The notes beneath the pieces were generated by a model. The model was not told where the DNA came from. It made no database searches and saw nothing but the letters and a program-made list of their open reading frames with translations. The position numbers and the translations under genes were made by a program. From Cladorhizidae sp. MBARI D1340-BT2 (lineage: Eukaryota > Porifera > Demospongiae > Poecilosclerida > Cladorhizidae), in NCBI GenBank assembly GCA_028752905.1, contig JAQNBH010000251.1, positions 704,501 through 768,500 on the forward strand: a stretch of DNA of 64,000 bases. Reading direction: 5' to 3'. Of this stretch, positions 50,066 to 63,864 are shown piece after piece (the first letter of the stretch is position 1; each line of letters starts with the position of its first letter).

Positions 50066-52826
50066 CTCTTACTTGATGCTAAACATGTTAGCTTCGTAGA
50101 TTATCCACACTTCACTGAATAGACTTGATGTAAAGCTATTAACATAGGACTCTCTAAGTGCTCTCTCTTGATACAAACATCCATATATTCTGCACACTTC
50201 ACTGTAATGGACTTGATATGATTCGAATGATAGGTTTCATTATGTGTTCTCTATCTTGATATTTGCCCTAATTTGGTCTATATGTTTCTCATTTCCCCCC
50301 CAAAAATCTTGTTTTTTTGCCGTAAAGCTCATAACTTTTCTAAACTTTATCCAAAAAAGATAATTTTTATATCATCGGATAGCCCTTCTAATTATCTGTC
50401 TTTTGTACGTGCCAAAAGTTTGAGTACTCTAAGTATTAGCAAGTTATGGTGATTTGAAGTGGTAAGGTTTGCGATATTTCCTGGCGTTTTCCAGTTGCCA
50501 AACGGTGGCCTGCCAGTGAAAAACCACTACATTTATTGATAATCTGTTGACATGTTGCAGATAAGGGCCTTCTCTATCAGTTGACAAAATCTGGGACTTT
50601 GGTCTTGTTAATTAGGGCAGTTATGAATTGTACTCTTACTTGATGGTAAACATGTTAGCTTCGTAGATTATCCACACTTCACTGAATAGACTTGATGTAT
50701 AGCTATTAAGATAGGACTCTCTAAGTGCTCTATCTTGATACCAAACATCCATATATTCTGCACACTTCACTGTAATGGACTTGCAAGATAGGTATCTCTC
50801 AGTGTTCTCTATCTTGTGCTAAACATGTTAGCTTCATAGATTCTCTACACTTCAATTAATAGACTTGATATATAGCTCTAAAGGTAGGCCTCTCTCTGTT
50901 CTCTCTCTTGATACCAAACATCCGTATATTCTGCATACTTCACAGTAATGGACTTGATAGAATCACAAGATAGGTTTCTCTCTGCTCTCTCTTGATGCTA
51001 AATATGTTAGCTTCATGGATTCTCCAAACTTCATTGATATATAGCTATTAAGACAGGTCTCTCTCTGTGCTCTCTGTTGATACCAAAAACCCATTTATTA
51101 TGCATACTTCACTGTAATGGACTTGATATGACTCGAATGATAGGTTTCTCTATGTGTTCTCTATCTTGATGCTAGACAGGTTAGCTTCATAGATTCTCCA
51201 CACTTCACTGAATAAACTTGATATATATACCTATTAAGATTGGTCTCTCCCTGTGCTCTCTGTTGATATCAAACATCCATTATATTCTGCAAACTTCACT
51301 GTAATGGACTTGATATGATTCGAATGATAGGTTTCATTATGTGTTCTCTATCTTGATATTTGCCCTAATTTGGTCTATATGTTTCTCATTTTCCCCCCAA
51401 AAATCTTGTTTTTTTGCCGTAAAGCTCATAACTGTTCTACACTTTACCCAAAAAAGATAATTTTTATATCACCGGATAGCCCTTCTAATTATCTGTCTTT
51501 TGTACGTGCCAAAAGTTTGAGTACTCTAAGTATTAGCAAGTTATGGTGATTTGAAGTGGTAAGGTTTGCGATATTTCCTGGCGTTTTCCAGTTGCCAAAG
51601 CGGTGGCCTGCCAGTGAAAAACCACTACATTTATTGATAATCTGTTGACATGTTGCAGATAAGGGCCTTCTCTATCAGTTGACAAAATCTGGGACTTTGG
51701 TCTTGTTAATTAGGGCAGTTATGAATTGTACTCTTACTTGATGGTAAACATGTTAGCTTCGTAGATTATCCACACTTCACTGAATAGACTTGATGTATAG
51801 CTATTAAGATAGGACTCTCTAAGTGCTCTATCTTGATACCAAACATCCATATATTCTGCACACTTCACTGTAATGGACTTGCAAGATAGGTATCTCTCAG
51901 TGTTCTCTATCTTGTGCTAAACATGTTAGCTTCATAGATTCTCTACACTTCAATTAATAGACTTGATATATAGCTCTAAAGGTAGGCCTCTCTCTGTTCT
52001 CTCTCTTGATACCAAACATCCGTATATTCTGCATACTTCACAGTAATGGACTTGATAGAATCACAAGATAGGTTTCTCTCTGCTCTCTCTTGATGCTAAA
52101 TATGTTAGCTTCATGGATTCTCCAAACTTCATTGATATATAGCTATTAAGACAGGTCTCTCTCTGTGCTCTCTGTTGATACCAAAAACCCATTTATTATG
52201 CATACTTCACTGTAATGGACTTGATATGACTCGAATGATAGGTTTCTCTATGTGTTCTCTATCTTGATGCTAGACAGGTTAGCTTCATAGATTCTCCACA
52301 CTTCACTGAATAAACTTGATATATAGCTATTAAGATTGGTCTCTCCCTGTGCTCTCTGTTGATATCAAACATCCATTATATTCTGCAAACTTCACTGTAA
52401 TGGACTTGATATGATTCGAATGATAGGTTTCATTATGTGTTCTCTATCTTGATATTTGCCCTAATTTGGTCTATATGTTTCTCATTTTCCCCCCAAAAAT
52501 CTTGTTTTTTTTGCCGTAAAGCTCATAACTGTTCTACACTTTACCCAAAAAAGATAATTTTTATATCACCGGATAGCCCTTCTAATTATCTGTCTTTTGT
52601 ATGTGCCAAAAGTTTGAGTACTCTAAGTATTAGCAAGTTATGGTGATTTGAAGTGGTAAGGTTTGCGATATTTCCTGGCGTTTTCCAGTTGCCAAAGCGG
52701 TGGCCTGCCAGTGAAAAACCACTACATTTATTGATAATCTGTTGACATGTTGCAGATAAGGGCCTTCTCTATCAGTTGACAAAATCTGGGACATGGTCTT
52801 GTTAATTAGGGCAGTTATGAATTGTA
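50066..52826 (+). repeat. Partial higher-order repeat (positions 3-5), 2,761 bp
   Basis: Units 57 (50066-50632, S), 58 (50633-51730, L 1098 bp, atatatacc) and 59 (51731-52826, L 1096 bp, T8). The two L units match positions 4 and 5 of the 4.4-kb repeat. Unit 57 is an alpha/beta hybrid: S-alpha in the first half of the module (aacttttctaaac, catcgg), then S-beta (aaacggtgg, gactttgg). The block arose by a crossover within an S unit that skipped positions 1-2. Confidence 0.9.
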
Positions 52827-53922
52827 CTCTTACTTGATGCTAAACATGTTAGCTTCGTAGATTATCCACACTTCACTGAATAGACTTGATGTAAAGCTAT
52901 TAACATAGGACTCTCTAAGTGCTCTCTCTTGATACCAAACATACATATATTCTGCACCCTTCACTGTAATGGACTTGCAAGATAGGTATCTCTCAGTGTT
53001 CTCTATCTTGTGCTAAACATGTTAGCTTCATAGATTCTCTACACTTCAATTAATAGACTTGATATATAGCTCTAAAGGTAGGCCTCTCTCTGTTCTCTCT
53101 CTTGATACCAAACATCCGTATATTCTGCATACTTCACAGTAATGGACTTGATAGAATCACAAGATAGGTTTCTCTCTGCTCTCTCTTGATGCTAAATATG
53201 TTAGCTTCATGGATTCTCCAAACTTCATTGATATATAGCTATTAAGACAGGTCTCTCTCTGTGCTCTCTGTTGATACCAAAAACCCATTTATTATGCATA
53301 CTTCACTGTAATGGACTTGATATGACTCGAATGATAGGTTTCTCTATGTGTTCTCTATCTTGATGCTAGACAGGTTAGCTTCATAGATTCTCCACACTTC
53401 ACTGAATAAACTTGATATATAGCTATTAAGATTGGTCTCTCCCTGTGCTCTCTGTTGATATCAAACATCCATTATATTCTGCAAACTTCACTGTAATGGA
53501 CTTGATATGATTCGAATGATAGGTTTCATTATGTGTTCTCTATCTTGATATTTGCCCTAATTTGGTCTATATGTTTCTCATTTTCCCCCCAAAAATCTTG
53601 TTTTTTTTGCCGTAAAGCTCATAACTGTTCTACACTTTACCCAAAAAAGATAATTTTTATATCACCGGATAGCCCTTCTAATTATCTGTCTTTTGTATGT
53701 GCCAAAAGTTTGAGTACTCTAAGTATTAGCAAGTTATGGTGATTTGAAGTGGTAAGGTTTGCGATATTTCCTGGCGTTTTCCAGTTGCCAAAGCGGTGGC
53801 CTGCCAGTGAAAAACCACTACATTTATTGATAATCTGTTGACATGTTGCAGATAAGGGCCTTCTCTATCAGTTGACAAAATCTGGGACATGGTCTTGTTA
53901 ATTAGGGCAGTTATGAATTGTA
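52827..53922 (+). repeat. Chimeric long unit with S-type start and T8 module
   Basis: Unit 60, 1096 bp. S-type start, then cacccttcac L* sequence, then a module with T8 and tatgtg like position 5 of the higher-order repeat. Private catacatat near 52940. It combines features of the chimeric L at 44547 and of the preceding unit 59, so at least two exchanges are recorded in it. Confidence 0.9.
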
Positions 53923-55017
53923 CTCTTACTTGATGCTAAACATGTTAGCTTCGTAGATTATCCACACTTCACTGAATAGACTTGATGTAAAGCTATTAAC
54001 ATAGGACTCTCTAAGTGCTCTCTCTTGATACCAAACATCCATATATTCTGCACCCTTCACTGTAATGGACTTGCAAGATAGGTATCTCTCAGTGTTCTCT
54101 ATCTTGTGCTAAACATGTTAGCTTCATAGATTCTCTACACTTCAATTAATAGACTTGATATATAGCTCTAAAGGTAGGCCTCTCTCTGTTCTCTCTCTTG
54201 ATACCAAACATCCGTATATTCTGCATACTTCACAGTAATGGACTTGATAGAATCACAAGATAGGTTTCTCTCTGCTCTCTCTTGATGCTAAATATGTTAG
54301 CTTCATGGATTCTCCAAACTTCATTGATATATAGCTATTAAGACAGGTCTCTCTCTGTGCTCTCTGTTGATACCAAAAACCCATTTATTATGCATACTTC
54401 ACTGTAATGGACTTGATATGACTCGAATGATAGGTTTCTCTATGTGTTCTCTATCTTGATGCTAGACAGGTTAGCTTCATAGATTCTCCACACTTCACTG
54501 AATAAACTTGATATATAGCTATTAAGATTGGTCTCTCCCTGTGCTCTCTGTTGATATCAAACATCCATTATATTCTGCAAACTTCACTGTAATGGACTTG
54601 ATATGATTCGAATGATAGGTTTCATTATGTGTTCTCTATCTTTATATTTGCCCTAATTTGGTCTATATGTTTCTCATTTTCCCCCCAAAAATCTTGTTTT
54701 TTTGCCGTAAAGCTCATAACTGTTCTACACTTTACCCAAAAAAGATAATTTTTATATCACCGGATAGCCCTTCTAATTATCTGTCTTTTGTACGTGCCAA
54801 AAGTTTGAGTACTCTAAGTATTAGCAAGTTATGGTGATTTGAAGTGGTAAGGTTTGCGATATTTCCTGGCGTTTTCCAGTTGCCAAAGCGGTGGCCTGCC
54901 AGTGAAAAACCACTACATTTATTGATAATCTGTTGACATGTTGCAGATAAGGGCCTTCTCTATCAGTTGACAATATCTGGGACATGGTCTTGTTAATTAG
55001 GGCAGTTATGAATTGTA
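53923..55017 (+). repeat. Chimeric long unit with S-type start
   Basis: Unit 61, 1095 bp. Same start switch as the units at 44547 and 52827, with a T7, tacgtg, gacatgg module. Private changes are ctatctttat near 54638 and gacaatatctgg near 54970. It immediately precedes copy 5 of the 4.4-kb repeat, as unit 51 precedes copy 4. Confidence 0.9.
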
Positions 55018-58000
55018 CTCTTACTTGATGCTAAACATGTTAGCTTCGTAGATTATCCACACTTCACTGAATAGACTTGATGTAAAGCTATTAACATAGG
55101 ACTCTCTAAGTGCTCTCTCTTGATACAAACATCCATATATTCTGCACACTTCACTGTAATGGACTTGATATGATTCGAATGATAGGTTTCATTATGTGTT
55201 CTCTATCTTGATATTTGCCCTAATTTGGTCTATATGTTTCTCATTTCCCCCCCAAAAATCTTGTTTTTTTGCCGTAAAGCTCATAACTTTTCTAAACTTT
55301 ATACAAAAAAGATAATTTTTATATCATCGGATAGCCCTTCTAATTATCTGTCTTTTGTACGTGCCACATTTTTGAGTACTCTAAGTATTAGCAAGTTATG
55401 GCGATTTGAAGTGGTAAGGTTTGCGATATTTCCTGGCGTTTTCCAGTTGCCAAAGCGGTGGCCTGCCAGTGAAAAACCACTACATTTATTGATAATCTGT
55501 TGATATGTTGCAGATAAGGGCCTTCTCTATCAGTTGACAAAATCTGGGACTTTGGTCTTGTTAATTAGGGCAGTTATGAATTGTACTCTTACTTGATGGT
55601 AAACATGTTAGCTTCGTAGATTATCCACACTTCACTGAATAGACTTGATGTATAGCTATTAAGATAGGACTCTCTAAGTGCTCTATCTTGATACCAAACA
55701 TCCATATATTCTGCACACTTCACTGTAATGGACTTGCAAGATAGGTATCTCTCAGTGTTCTCTATCTTGTGCTAAACATGTTAGCTTCATAGATTCTCTA
55801 CACTTCAATTAATAGACTTGATATATAGCTCTAAAGGTAGGCCTCTCTCTGTTCTCTCTCTTGATACCAAACATCCGTATATTCTGCATACTTCACAGTA
55901 ATGGACTTGATAGAATCACAAGATAGGTTTCTCTCTGCTCTCTCTTGATGCTAAATATGTTAGCTTCATGGATTCTCCAAACTTCATTGATATATAGCTA
56001 TTAAGACAGGTCTCTCTCTGTGCTCTCTGTTGATACCAAAAACCCATTTATTATGCATACTTCACTGTAATGGACTTGATATGACTCGAATGATAGGTTT
56101 CTCTATGTGTTCTCTATCTTGATGCTAGACAGGTTAGCTTCATAGATTCTCCACACTTCACTGAATAAACTTGATATATAGCTATTAAGATTGGTCTCTC
56201 CCTGTGCTCTCTGTTGATATCAAACATCCATTATATTCTGCAAACTTCACTGTAATGGACTTGATATGATTCGAATGATAGGTTTCATTATGTGTTCTCT
56301 ATCTTGATATTTGCCCTAATTTGGTCTATATGTTTCTCATTTTCCCCCCAAAAATCTTGTTTTTTTGCCGTAAAGCTCATAACTATTCTACACTTTACCC
56401 AAAAAAGATAATTTTTATATCACCGGATAGCCCTTCTAATTATCTGTCTTTTGTACGTGCCAAAAGTTTGAGTACTCTAAGTATTAGCAAGTTATGGTGA
56501 TTTGAAGTGGTAAGGTTTGCGATATTTCCTGGCGTTTTCCAGTTGCCAAAGCGGTGGCCTGCCAGTGAAAAACCACTACATTTATTGATAATCTGTTGAC
56601 ATGTTGCAGATAAGGGCCTTCTCTATCAGTTGACAAAATCTGGGACATGGTCTTGTTAATTAGGGCAGTTATGAATTGTACTCTTACTTGATGCTAAACA
56701 TGTTAGCTTCGTAGATTATCCACACTTCACTGAATAGACTTGATGTAAAGCTATTAACATAGGACTCTCTAAGTGCTCTCTCTTGATACAAACATCCATA
56801 TATTCTGCACACTTCACTGTAATGGACTTGATATGATTCGAATGATAGGTTTCATTATGTGTTCTCTATCTTGATATTTGCCCTAATTTGGTCTATATGT
56901 TTCTCATTTTCCCCCCAAAAATCGTTTTTTTTTGCCGTAAAGCTCATAACTGTTCTACACTTTACCCAAAAAAGATAATTTTTATATCACCGGATAGCCC
57001 TTCTAATTATCTGTCTTTTGTACGTGCCAAAAGTTTGAGTACTCTAAGTATTAGCAAGTTATGGTGATTTGAAGTGGTAAGGTTTGCGATATTTCCTGGC
57101 GTTTTCCAGTTGCCAAACGGTGGCCTGCCAGTGAAAAACCACTACATTTATTGATAATCTGTTGACATGTTGCAGATAAGGGCCTTCTCTATCAGTTGAC
57201 AAAATCTGGGACTTTGGTCTTGTTAATTAGGGCAGTTATGAATTGTACTCTTACTTGATGGTAAACATGTTAGCTTCGTAGATTATCCACACTTCACTGA
57301 ATAGACTTGATGTATAGCTATTAAGATAGGACTCTCTAAGTGCTCTATCTTGATACCAAACATCCATATATTCTGCACACTTCACTGTAATGGACTTGCA
57401 AGATAGGTATCTCTCAGTGTTCTCTATCTTGTGCTAAACATGTTAGCTTCATAGATTCTCTACACTTCAATTAATAGACTTGATATATAGCTCTAAAGGT
57501 AGGCCTCTCTCTGTTCTCTCTCTTGATACCAAACATCCGTATATTCTGCATACTTCACAGTAATGGACTTGATAGAATCACAAGATAGGTTTCTCTCTGC
57601 TCTCTCTTGATGCTAAATATGTTAGCTTCATGGATTCTCCAAACTTCATTGATATATAGCTATTAAGACAGGTCTCTCTCTGTGCTCTCTGTTGATACCA
57701 AAAACCCATTTATTATGCATACTTCACTGTAATGGACTTGATATGACTCGAATGATAGGTTTCTCTATGTGTTCTCTATCTTGATGCTAGACAGGTTAGC
57801 TTCATAGATTCTCCACACTTCACTGAATAAACTTGATATATATACCTATTAAGATTGGTCTCTCCCTGTGCTCTCTGTTGATATCAAACATCCATTATAT
57901 TCTGCAAACTTCACTGTAATGGACTTGATATGATTCGAATGATAGGTTTCATTATGTGTTCTCTATCTTGATATTTGCCCTAATTTGGTCTATATGTTTC

Positions 58001-59441
58001 TCATTTTCCCCCCAAAAATCTTGTTTTTTTGCCGTAAAGCTCATAACTGTTCTACACTTTACCCAAAAAAGATAATTTTTATATCACCGGATAGCCCTTC
58101 TAATTATCTGTCTTTTGTACGTGCCAAAAGTTTGAGTACTCTAAGTATTAGCAAGTTATGGTGATTTGAAGTGGTAAGGTTTGCGATATTTCCTGGCGTT
58201 TTCCAGTTGCCAAAGCGGTGGCCTGCCAGTGAAAAACCACTACATTTATTGATAATCTGTTGACATGTTGCAGATAAGGGCCTTCTCTATCAGTTGACAA
58301 AATCTGGGACTTTGGTCTTGTTAATTAGGGCAGTTATGAATTGTACTCTTACTTGATGGTAAACATGTTAGCTTCGTAGATTATCCACACTTCACTGAAT
58401 AGACTTGATGTATAGCTATTAAGATAGGACTCTCTAAGTGCTCTATCTTGATACCAAACATCCATATATTCTGCACACTTCACTGTAATGGACTTGCAAG
58501 ATAGGTATCTCTCAGTGTTCTCTATCTTGTGCTAAACATGTTAGCTTCATAGATTCTCTACACTTCAATTAATAGACTTGATATATAGCTCTAAAGGTAG
58601 GCCTCTCTCTGTTCTCTCTCTTGATACCAAACATCCGTATATTCTGCATACTTCACAGTAATGGACTTGATAGAATCACAAGATAGGTTTCTCTCTGCTC
58701 TCTCTTGATGCTAAATATGTTAGCTTCATGGATTCTCCAAACTTCATTGATATATAGCTATTAAGACAGGTCTCTCTCTGTGCTCTCTGTTGATACCAAA
58801 AACCCATTTATTATGCATACTTCACTGTAATGGACTTGATATGACTCGAATGATAGGTTTCTCTATGTGTTCTCTATCTTGATGCTAGACAGGTTAGCTT
58901 CATAGATTCTCCACACTTCACTGAATAAACTTGATATATAGCTATTAAGATTGGTCTCTCCCTGTGCTCTCTGTTGATATCAAACATCCATTATATTCTG
59001 CAAACTTCACTGTAATGGACTTGATATGATTCGAATGATAGGTTTCATTATGTGTTCTCTATCTTGATATTTGCCCTAATTTGGTCTATATGTTTCTCAT
59101 TTTCCCCCCAAAAATCTTGTTTTTTTTGCCGTAAAGCTCATAACTGTTCTACACTTTACCCAAAAAAGATAATTTTTATATCACCGGATAGCCCTTCTAA
59201 TTATCTGTCTTTTGTATGTGCCAAAAGTTTGAGTACTCTAAGTATTAGCAAGTTATGGTGATTTGAAGTGGTAAGGTTTGCGATATTTCCTGGCGTTTTC
59301 CAGTTGCCAAAGCGGTGGCCTGCCAGTGAAAAACCACTACATTTATTGATAATCTGTTGACATGTTGCAGATAAGGGCCTTCTCTATCAGTTGACAAAAT
59401 CTGGGACATGGTCTTGTTAATTAGGGCAGTTATGAATTGTA
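55018..59441 (+). repeat. 4.4-kb higher-order repeat S-L-S-L-L, copy 5
   Basis: Units 62 (55018-55585), 63 (55586-56680, aactattc), 64 (56681-57247, S-beta, aatcg-T9), 65 (57248-58345, 1098 bp, atatatacc) and 66 (58346-59441, 1096 bp, T8). All unit lengths and the diagnostic variants checked equal those of copy 4 except isolated substitutions, so it is among the most recent duplications in the window. Confidence 0.95.
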
Positions 59442-62400
59442 CTCTTACTTGATGCTAAACATGTTAGCTTCGTAGATTATCCACACTTCACTGAATAGAC
59501 TTGATGTAAAGCTATTAACATAGGACTCTCTAAGTGCTCTCTCTTGATACAAACATCCATATATTCTGCACACTTCACTGTAATGGACTTGATATGATTC
59601 GAATGATAGGTTTCATTATGTGTTCTCTATCTTGATATTTGCCCTAATTTGGTCTATATGTTTCTCATTTCCCCCCCAAAAATCTTGTTTTTTTGCCGTA
59701 AAGCTCATAACTTTTCTAAACTTTATCCAAAAAAGATAATTTTTATATCATCGGATAGCCCTTCTAATTATCTGTCTTTTGTACGTGCCAAAAGTTTGAG
59801 TACTCTAAGTATTAGTAAGTTATGGTGATTTGAAGTGGTAAGGTTTGCGATATTTCCTGGCGTTTTCCAGTTGCCAAAGCGGTGGCCTGCCAGTGAAAAA
59901 CCACTACATTTATTGATAATCTGTTGACATGTTGCAGATAAGGGCCTTCTCTATCAGTTGACAAAATCTGGGACATGGTCTTGTTAATTAGGGCAGTTAT
60001 GAATTGTACTCTTACTTGATGGTAAACATGTTAGCTTCGTAGATTATCCACACTTCACTGAATAGACTTGATGTATAGCTATTAAGATAGGACTCTCTAA
60101 GTGCTCTCTCTTGATACCAAACATCCATATATTCTGCACCCTTCACTGTAATGGACTTGCAAGATAGGTATCTCTCAGTGTTCTCTATCTTGTGCTAAAC
60201 ATGTTAGCTTCATAGATTCTCTACACTTCAATTAATAGACTTGATATATAGCTCTAAAGGTAGGCCTCTCTCTGTTCTCTCTCTTGATACCAAACATCCG
60301 TATATTCTGCATACTTCACAGTAATGGACTTGATAGAATCACAAGATAGGTTTCTCTCTGCTCTCTCTTGATGCTAAATATGTTAGCTTCATGGATTCTC
60401 CAAACTTCATTGATATATAGCTATTAAGACAGGTCTCTCTCTGTGCTCTCTGTTGATACCAAAAACCCATTTATTATGCATACTTCACTGTAATGGACTT
60501 GATATGACTCGAATGATAGGTTTCTCTATGTGTTCTCTATCTTGATGCTAGACAGGTTAGCTTCATAGATTCTCCACACTTCACTGAATAAACTTGATAT
60601 ATAGCTATTAAGATTGGTCTCTCCCTGTGCTCTCTGTTGATATCAAACATCCATTATATTCTGCAAACTTCACTGTAATGGACTTGATATGATTCGAATG
60701 ATAGGTTTCATTATGTGTTCTCTATCTTGATATTTGCCCTAATTTGGTCTATATGTTTCTCATTTTCCCCCCAAAAATCTTGTTTTTTTGCCGTAAAGCT
60801 CATAACTATTCTACACTTTACCCAAAAAAGATAATTTTTATATCACCGGATAGCCCTTCTAATTATCTGTCTTTTGTACGTGCCAAAAGTTTGAGTACTC
60901 TAAGTATTAGCAAGTTATGGTGATTTGAAGTGGTAAGGTTTGCGATATTTCCTGGCGTTTTCCAGTTGCCAAAGCGGTGGCCTGCCAGTGAAAAACCACT
61001 ACATTTATTGATAATCTGTTGACATGTTGCAGATAAGGGCCTTCTCTATCAGTTGACAAAATCTGGGACATGGTCTTGTTAATTAGGGCAGTTATGAATT
61101 GTACTCTTACTTGATGCTAAACATGTTAGCTTCGTAGATTATCCACACTTCACTGAATAGACTTGATGTAAAGCTATTAACATAGGACTCTCTAAGTGCT
61201 CTCTCTTGATACAAACATCCATATATTCTGCACACTTCACTGTAATGGACTTGATATGATTCGAATGATAGGTTTCATTATGTGTTCTCTATCTTGATAT
61301 TTGCCCTAATTTGGTCTATATGTTTCTCATTTTCCCCCCAAAAATCTTGTTTTTTTGCCGTAAAGCTCATAACTGTTCTACACTTTACCCAAAAAAGATA
61401 ATTTTTATATCACCGGATAGCCCTTCTAATTATCTGTCTTTTGTACGTGCCAAAAGTTTGAGTACTCTAAGTATTAGCAAGTTATGGTGATTTGAAGTGG
61501 TAAGGTTTGCGATATTTCCTGGCGTTTTCCAGTTGCCAAACGGTGGCCTGCCAGTGAAAAACCACTACATTTATTGATAATCTGTTGACATGTTGCAGAT
61601 AAGGGCCTTCTCTATCAGTTGACAAAATCTGGGACTTTGGTCTTGTTAATTAGGGCAGTTATGAATTGTACTCTTACTTGATGGTAAACATGTTAGCTTC
61701 GTAGATTATCCACACTTCACTGAATAGACTTGATGTATAGCTATTAAGATAGGACTCTCTAAGTGCTCTATCTTGATACCAAACATCCATATATTCTGCA
61801 CACTTCACTGTAATGGACTTGCAAGATAGGTATCTCTCAGTGTTCTCTATCTTGTGCTAAACATGTTAGCTTCATAGATTCTCTACACTTCAATTAATAG
61901 ACTTGATATATAGCTCTAAAGGTAGGCCTCTCTCTGTTCTCTCTCTTGATACCAAACATCCGTATATTCTGCATACTTCACAGTAATGGACTTGATAGAA
62001 TCACAAGATAGGTTTCTCTCTGCTCTCTCTTGATGCTAAATATGTTAGCTTCATGGATTCTCCAAACTTCATTGATATATAGCTATTAAGACAGGTCTCT
62101 CTCTGTGCTCTCTGTTGATACCAAAAACCCATTTATTATGCATACTTCACTGTAATGGACTTGATATGACTCGAATGATAGGTTTCTCTATGTGTTCTCT
62201 ATCTTGATGCTAGACAGGTTAGCTTCATAGATTCTCCACACTTCACTGAATAAACTTGATATATATACCTATTAAGATTGGTCTCTCCCTGTGCTCTCTG
62301 TTGATATCAAACATCCATTATATTCTGCAAACTTCACTGTAATGGACTTGATATGATTCGAATGATAGGTTTCATTATGTGTTCTCTATCTTGATATTTG

Positions 62401-63864
62401 CCCTAATTTGGTCTATATGTTTCTCATTTTCCCCCCAAAAATCTTGTTTTTTTGCCGTAAAGCTCATAACTGTTCTACACTTTACCCAAAAAAGATAATT
62501 TTTATATCACCGGATAGCCCTTCTAATTATCTGTCTTTTGTACGTGCCAAAAGTTTGAGTACTCTAAGTATTAGCAAGTTATGGTGATTTGAAGTGGTAA
62601 GGTTTGCGATATTTCCTGGCGTTTTCCAGTTGCCAAAGCGGTGGCCTGCCAGTGAAAAACCACTACATTTATTGATAATCTGTTGACATGTTGCAGATAA
62701 GGGCCTTCTCTATCAGTTGACAAAATCTGGGACTTTGGTCTTGTTAATTAGGGCAGTTATGAATTGTACTCTTACTTGATGGTAAACATGTTAGCTTCGT
62801 AGATTATCCACACTTCACTGAATAGACTTGATGTATAGCTATTAAGATAGGACTCTCTAAGTGCTCTATCTTGATACCAAACATCCATATATTCTGCACA
62901 CTTCACTGTAATGGACTTGCAAGATAGGTATCTCTCAGTGTTCTCTATCTTGTGCTAAACATGTTAGCTTCATAGATTCTCTACACTTCAATTAATAGAC
63001 TTGATATATAGCTCTAAAGGTAGGCCTCTCTCTGTTCTCTCTCTTGATACCAAACATCCGTATATTCTGCATACTTCACAGTAATGGACTTGATAGAATC
63101 ACAAGATAGGTTTCTCTCTGCTCTCTCTTGATGCTAAATATGTTAGCTTCATGGATTCTCCAAACTTCATTGATATATAGCTATTAAGACAGGTCTCTCT
63201 CTGTGCTCTCTGTTGATACCAAAAACCCATTTATTATGCATACTTCACTGTAATGGACTTGATATGACTCGAATGATAGGTTTCTCTATGTGTTCTCTAT
63301 CTTGATGCTAGACAGGTTAGCTTCATAGATTCTCCACACTTCACTGAATAAACTTGATATATAGCTATTAAGATTGGTCTCTCCCTGTGCTCTCTGTTGA
63401 TATCAAACATCCATTATATTCTGCAAACTTCACTGTAATGGACTTGATATGATTCGAATGATAGGTTTCATTATGTGTTCTCTATCTTGATATTTGCCCT
63501 AATTTGGTCTATATGTTTCTCATTTCCCCCCCAAAAATCTTGTTTTTTTTGCCGTAAAGCTCATAACTGTTCTACACTTTACCCAAAAAAGATAATTTTT
63601 ATATCACCGGATAGCCCTTCTAATTATCTGTCTTTTGTATGTGCCAAAAGTTTGAGTACTCTAAGTATTAGCAAGTTATGGTGATTTGAAGTGGTAAGGT
63701 TTGCGATATTTCCTGGCGTTTTCCAGTTGCCAAAGCGGTGGCCTGCCAGTGAAAAACCACTACATTTATTGATAATCTGTTGACATGTTGCAGATAAGGG
63801 CCTTCTCTATCAGTTGACAAAATCTGGGACATGGTCTTGTTAATTAGGGCAGTTATGAATTGTA
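59442..63864 (+). repeat. 4.4-kb higher-order repeat, diverged copy 6
   Basis: Units 67 (59442-60008, S* with gtaagtt and gacatgg), 68 (60009-61103, L with cacccttcac in submonomer one but aactattc in the module), 69 (61104-61670, S-beta with normal aatcttg), 70 (61671-62768, 1098 bp, atatatacc) and 71 (62769-63864, 1096 bp, T8, C7A5). Positions 3-5 follow the standard repeat. Positions 1-2 begin as the S*-L* dimer and rejoin the standard repeat within unit 68. Confidence 0.92.
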
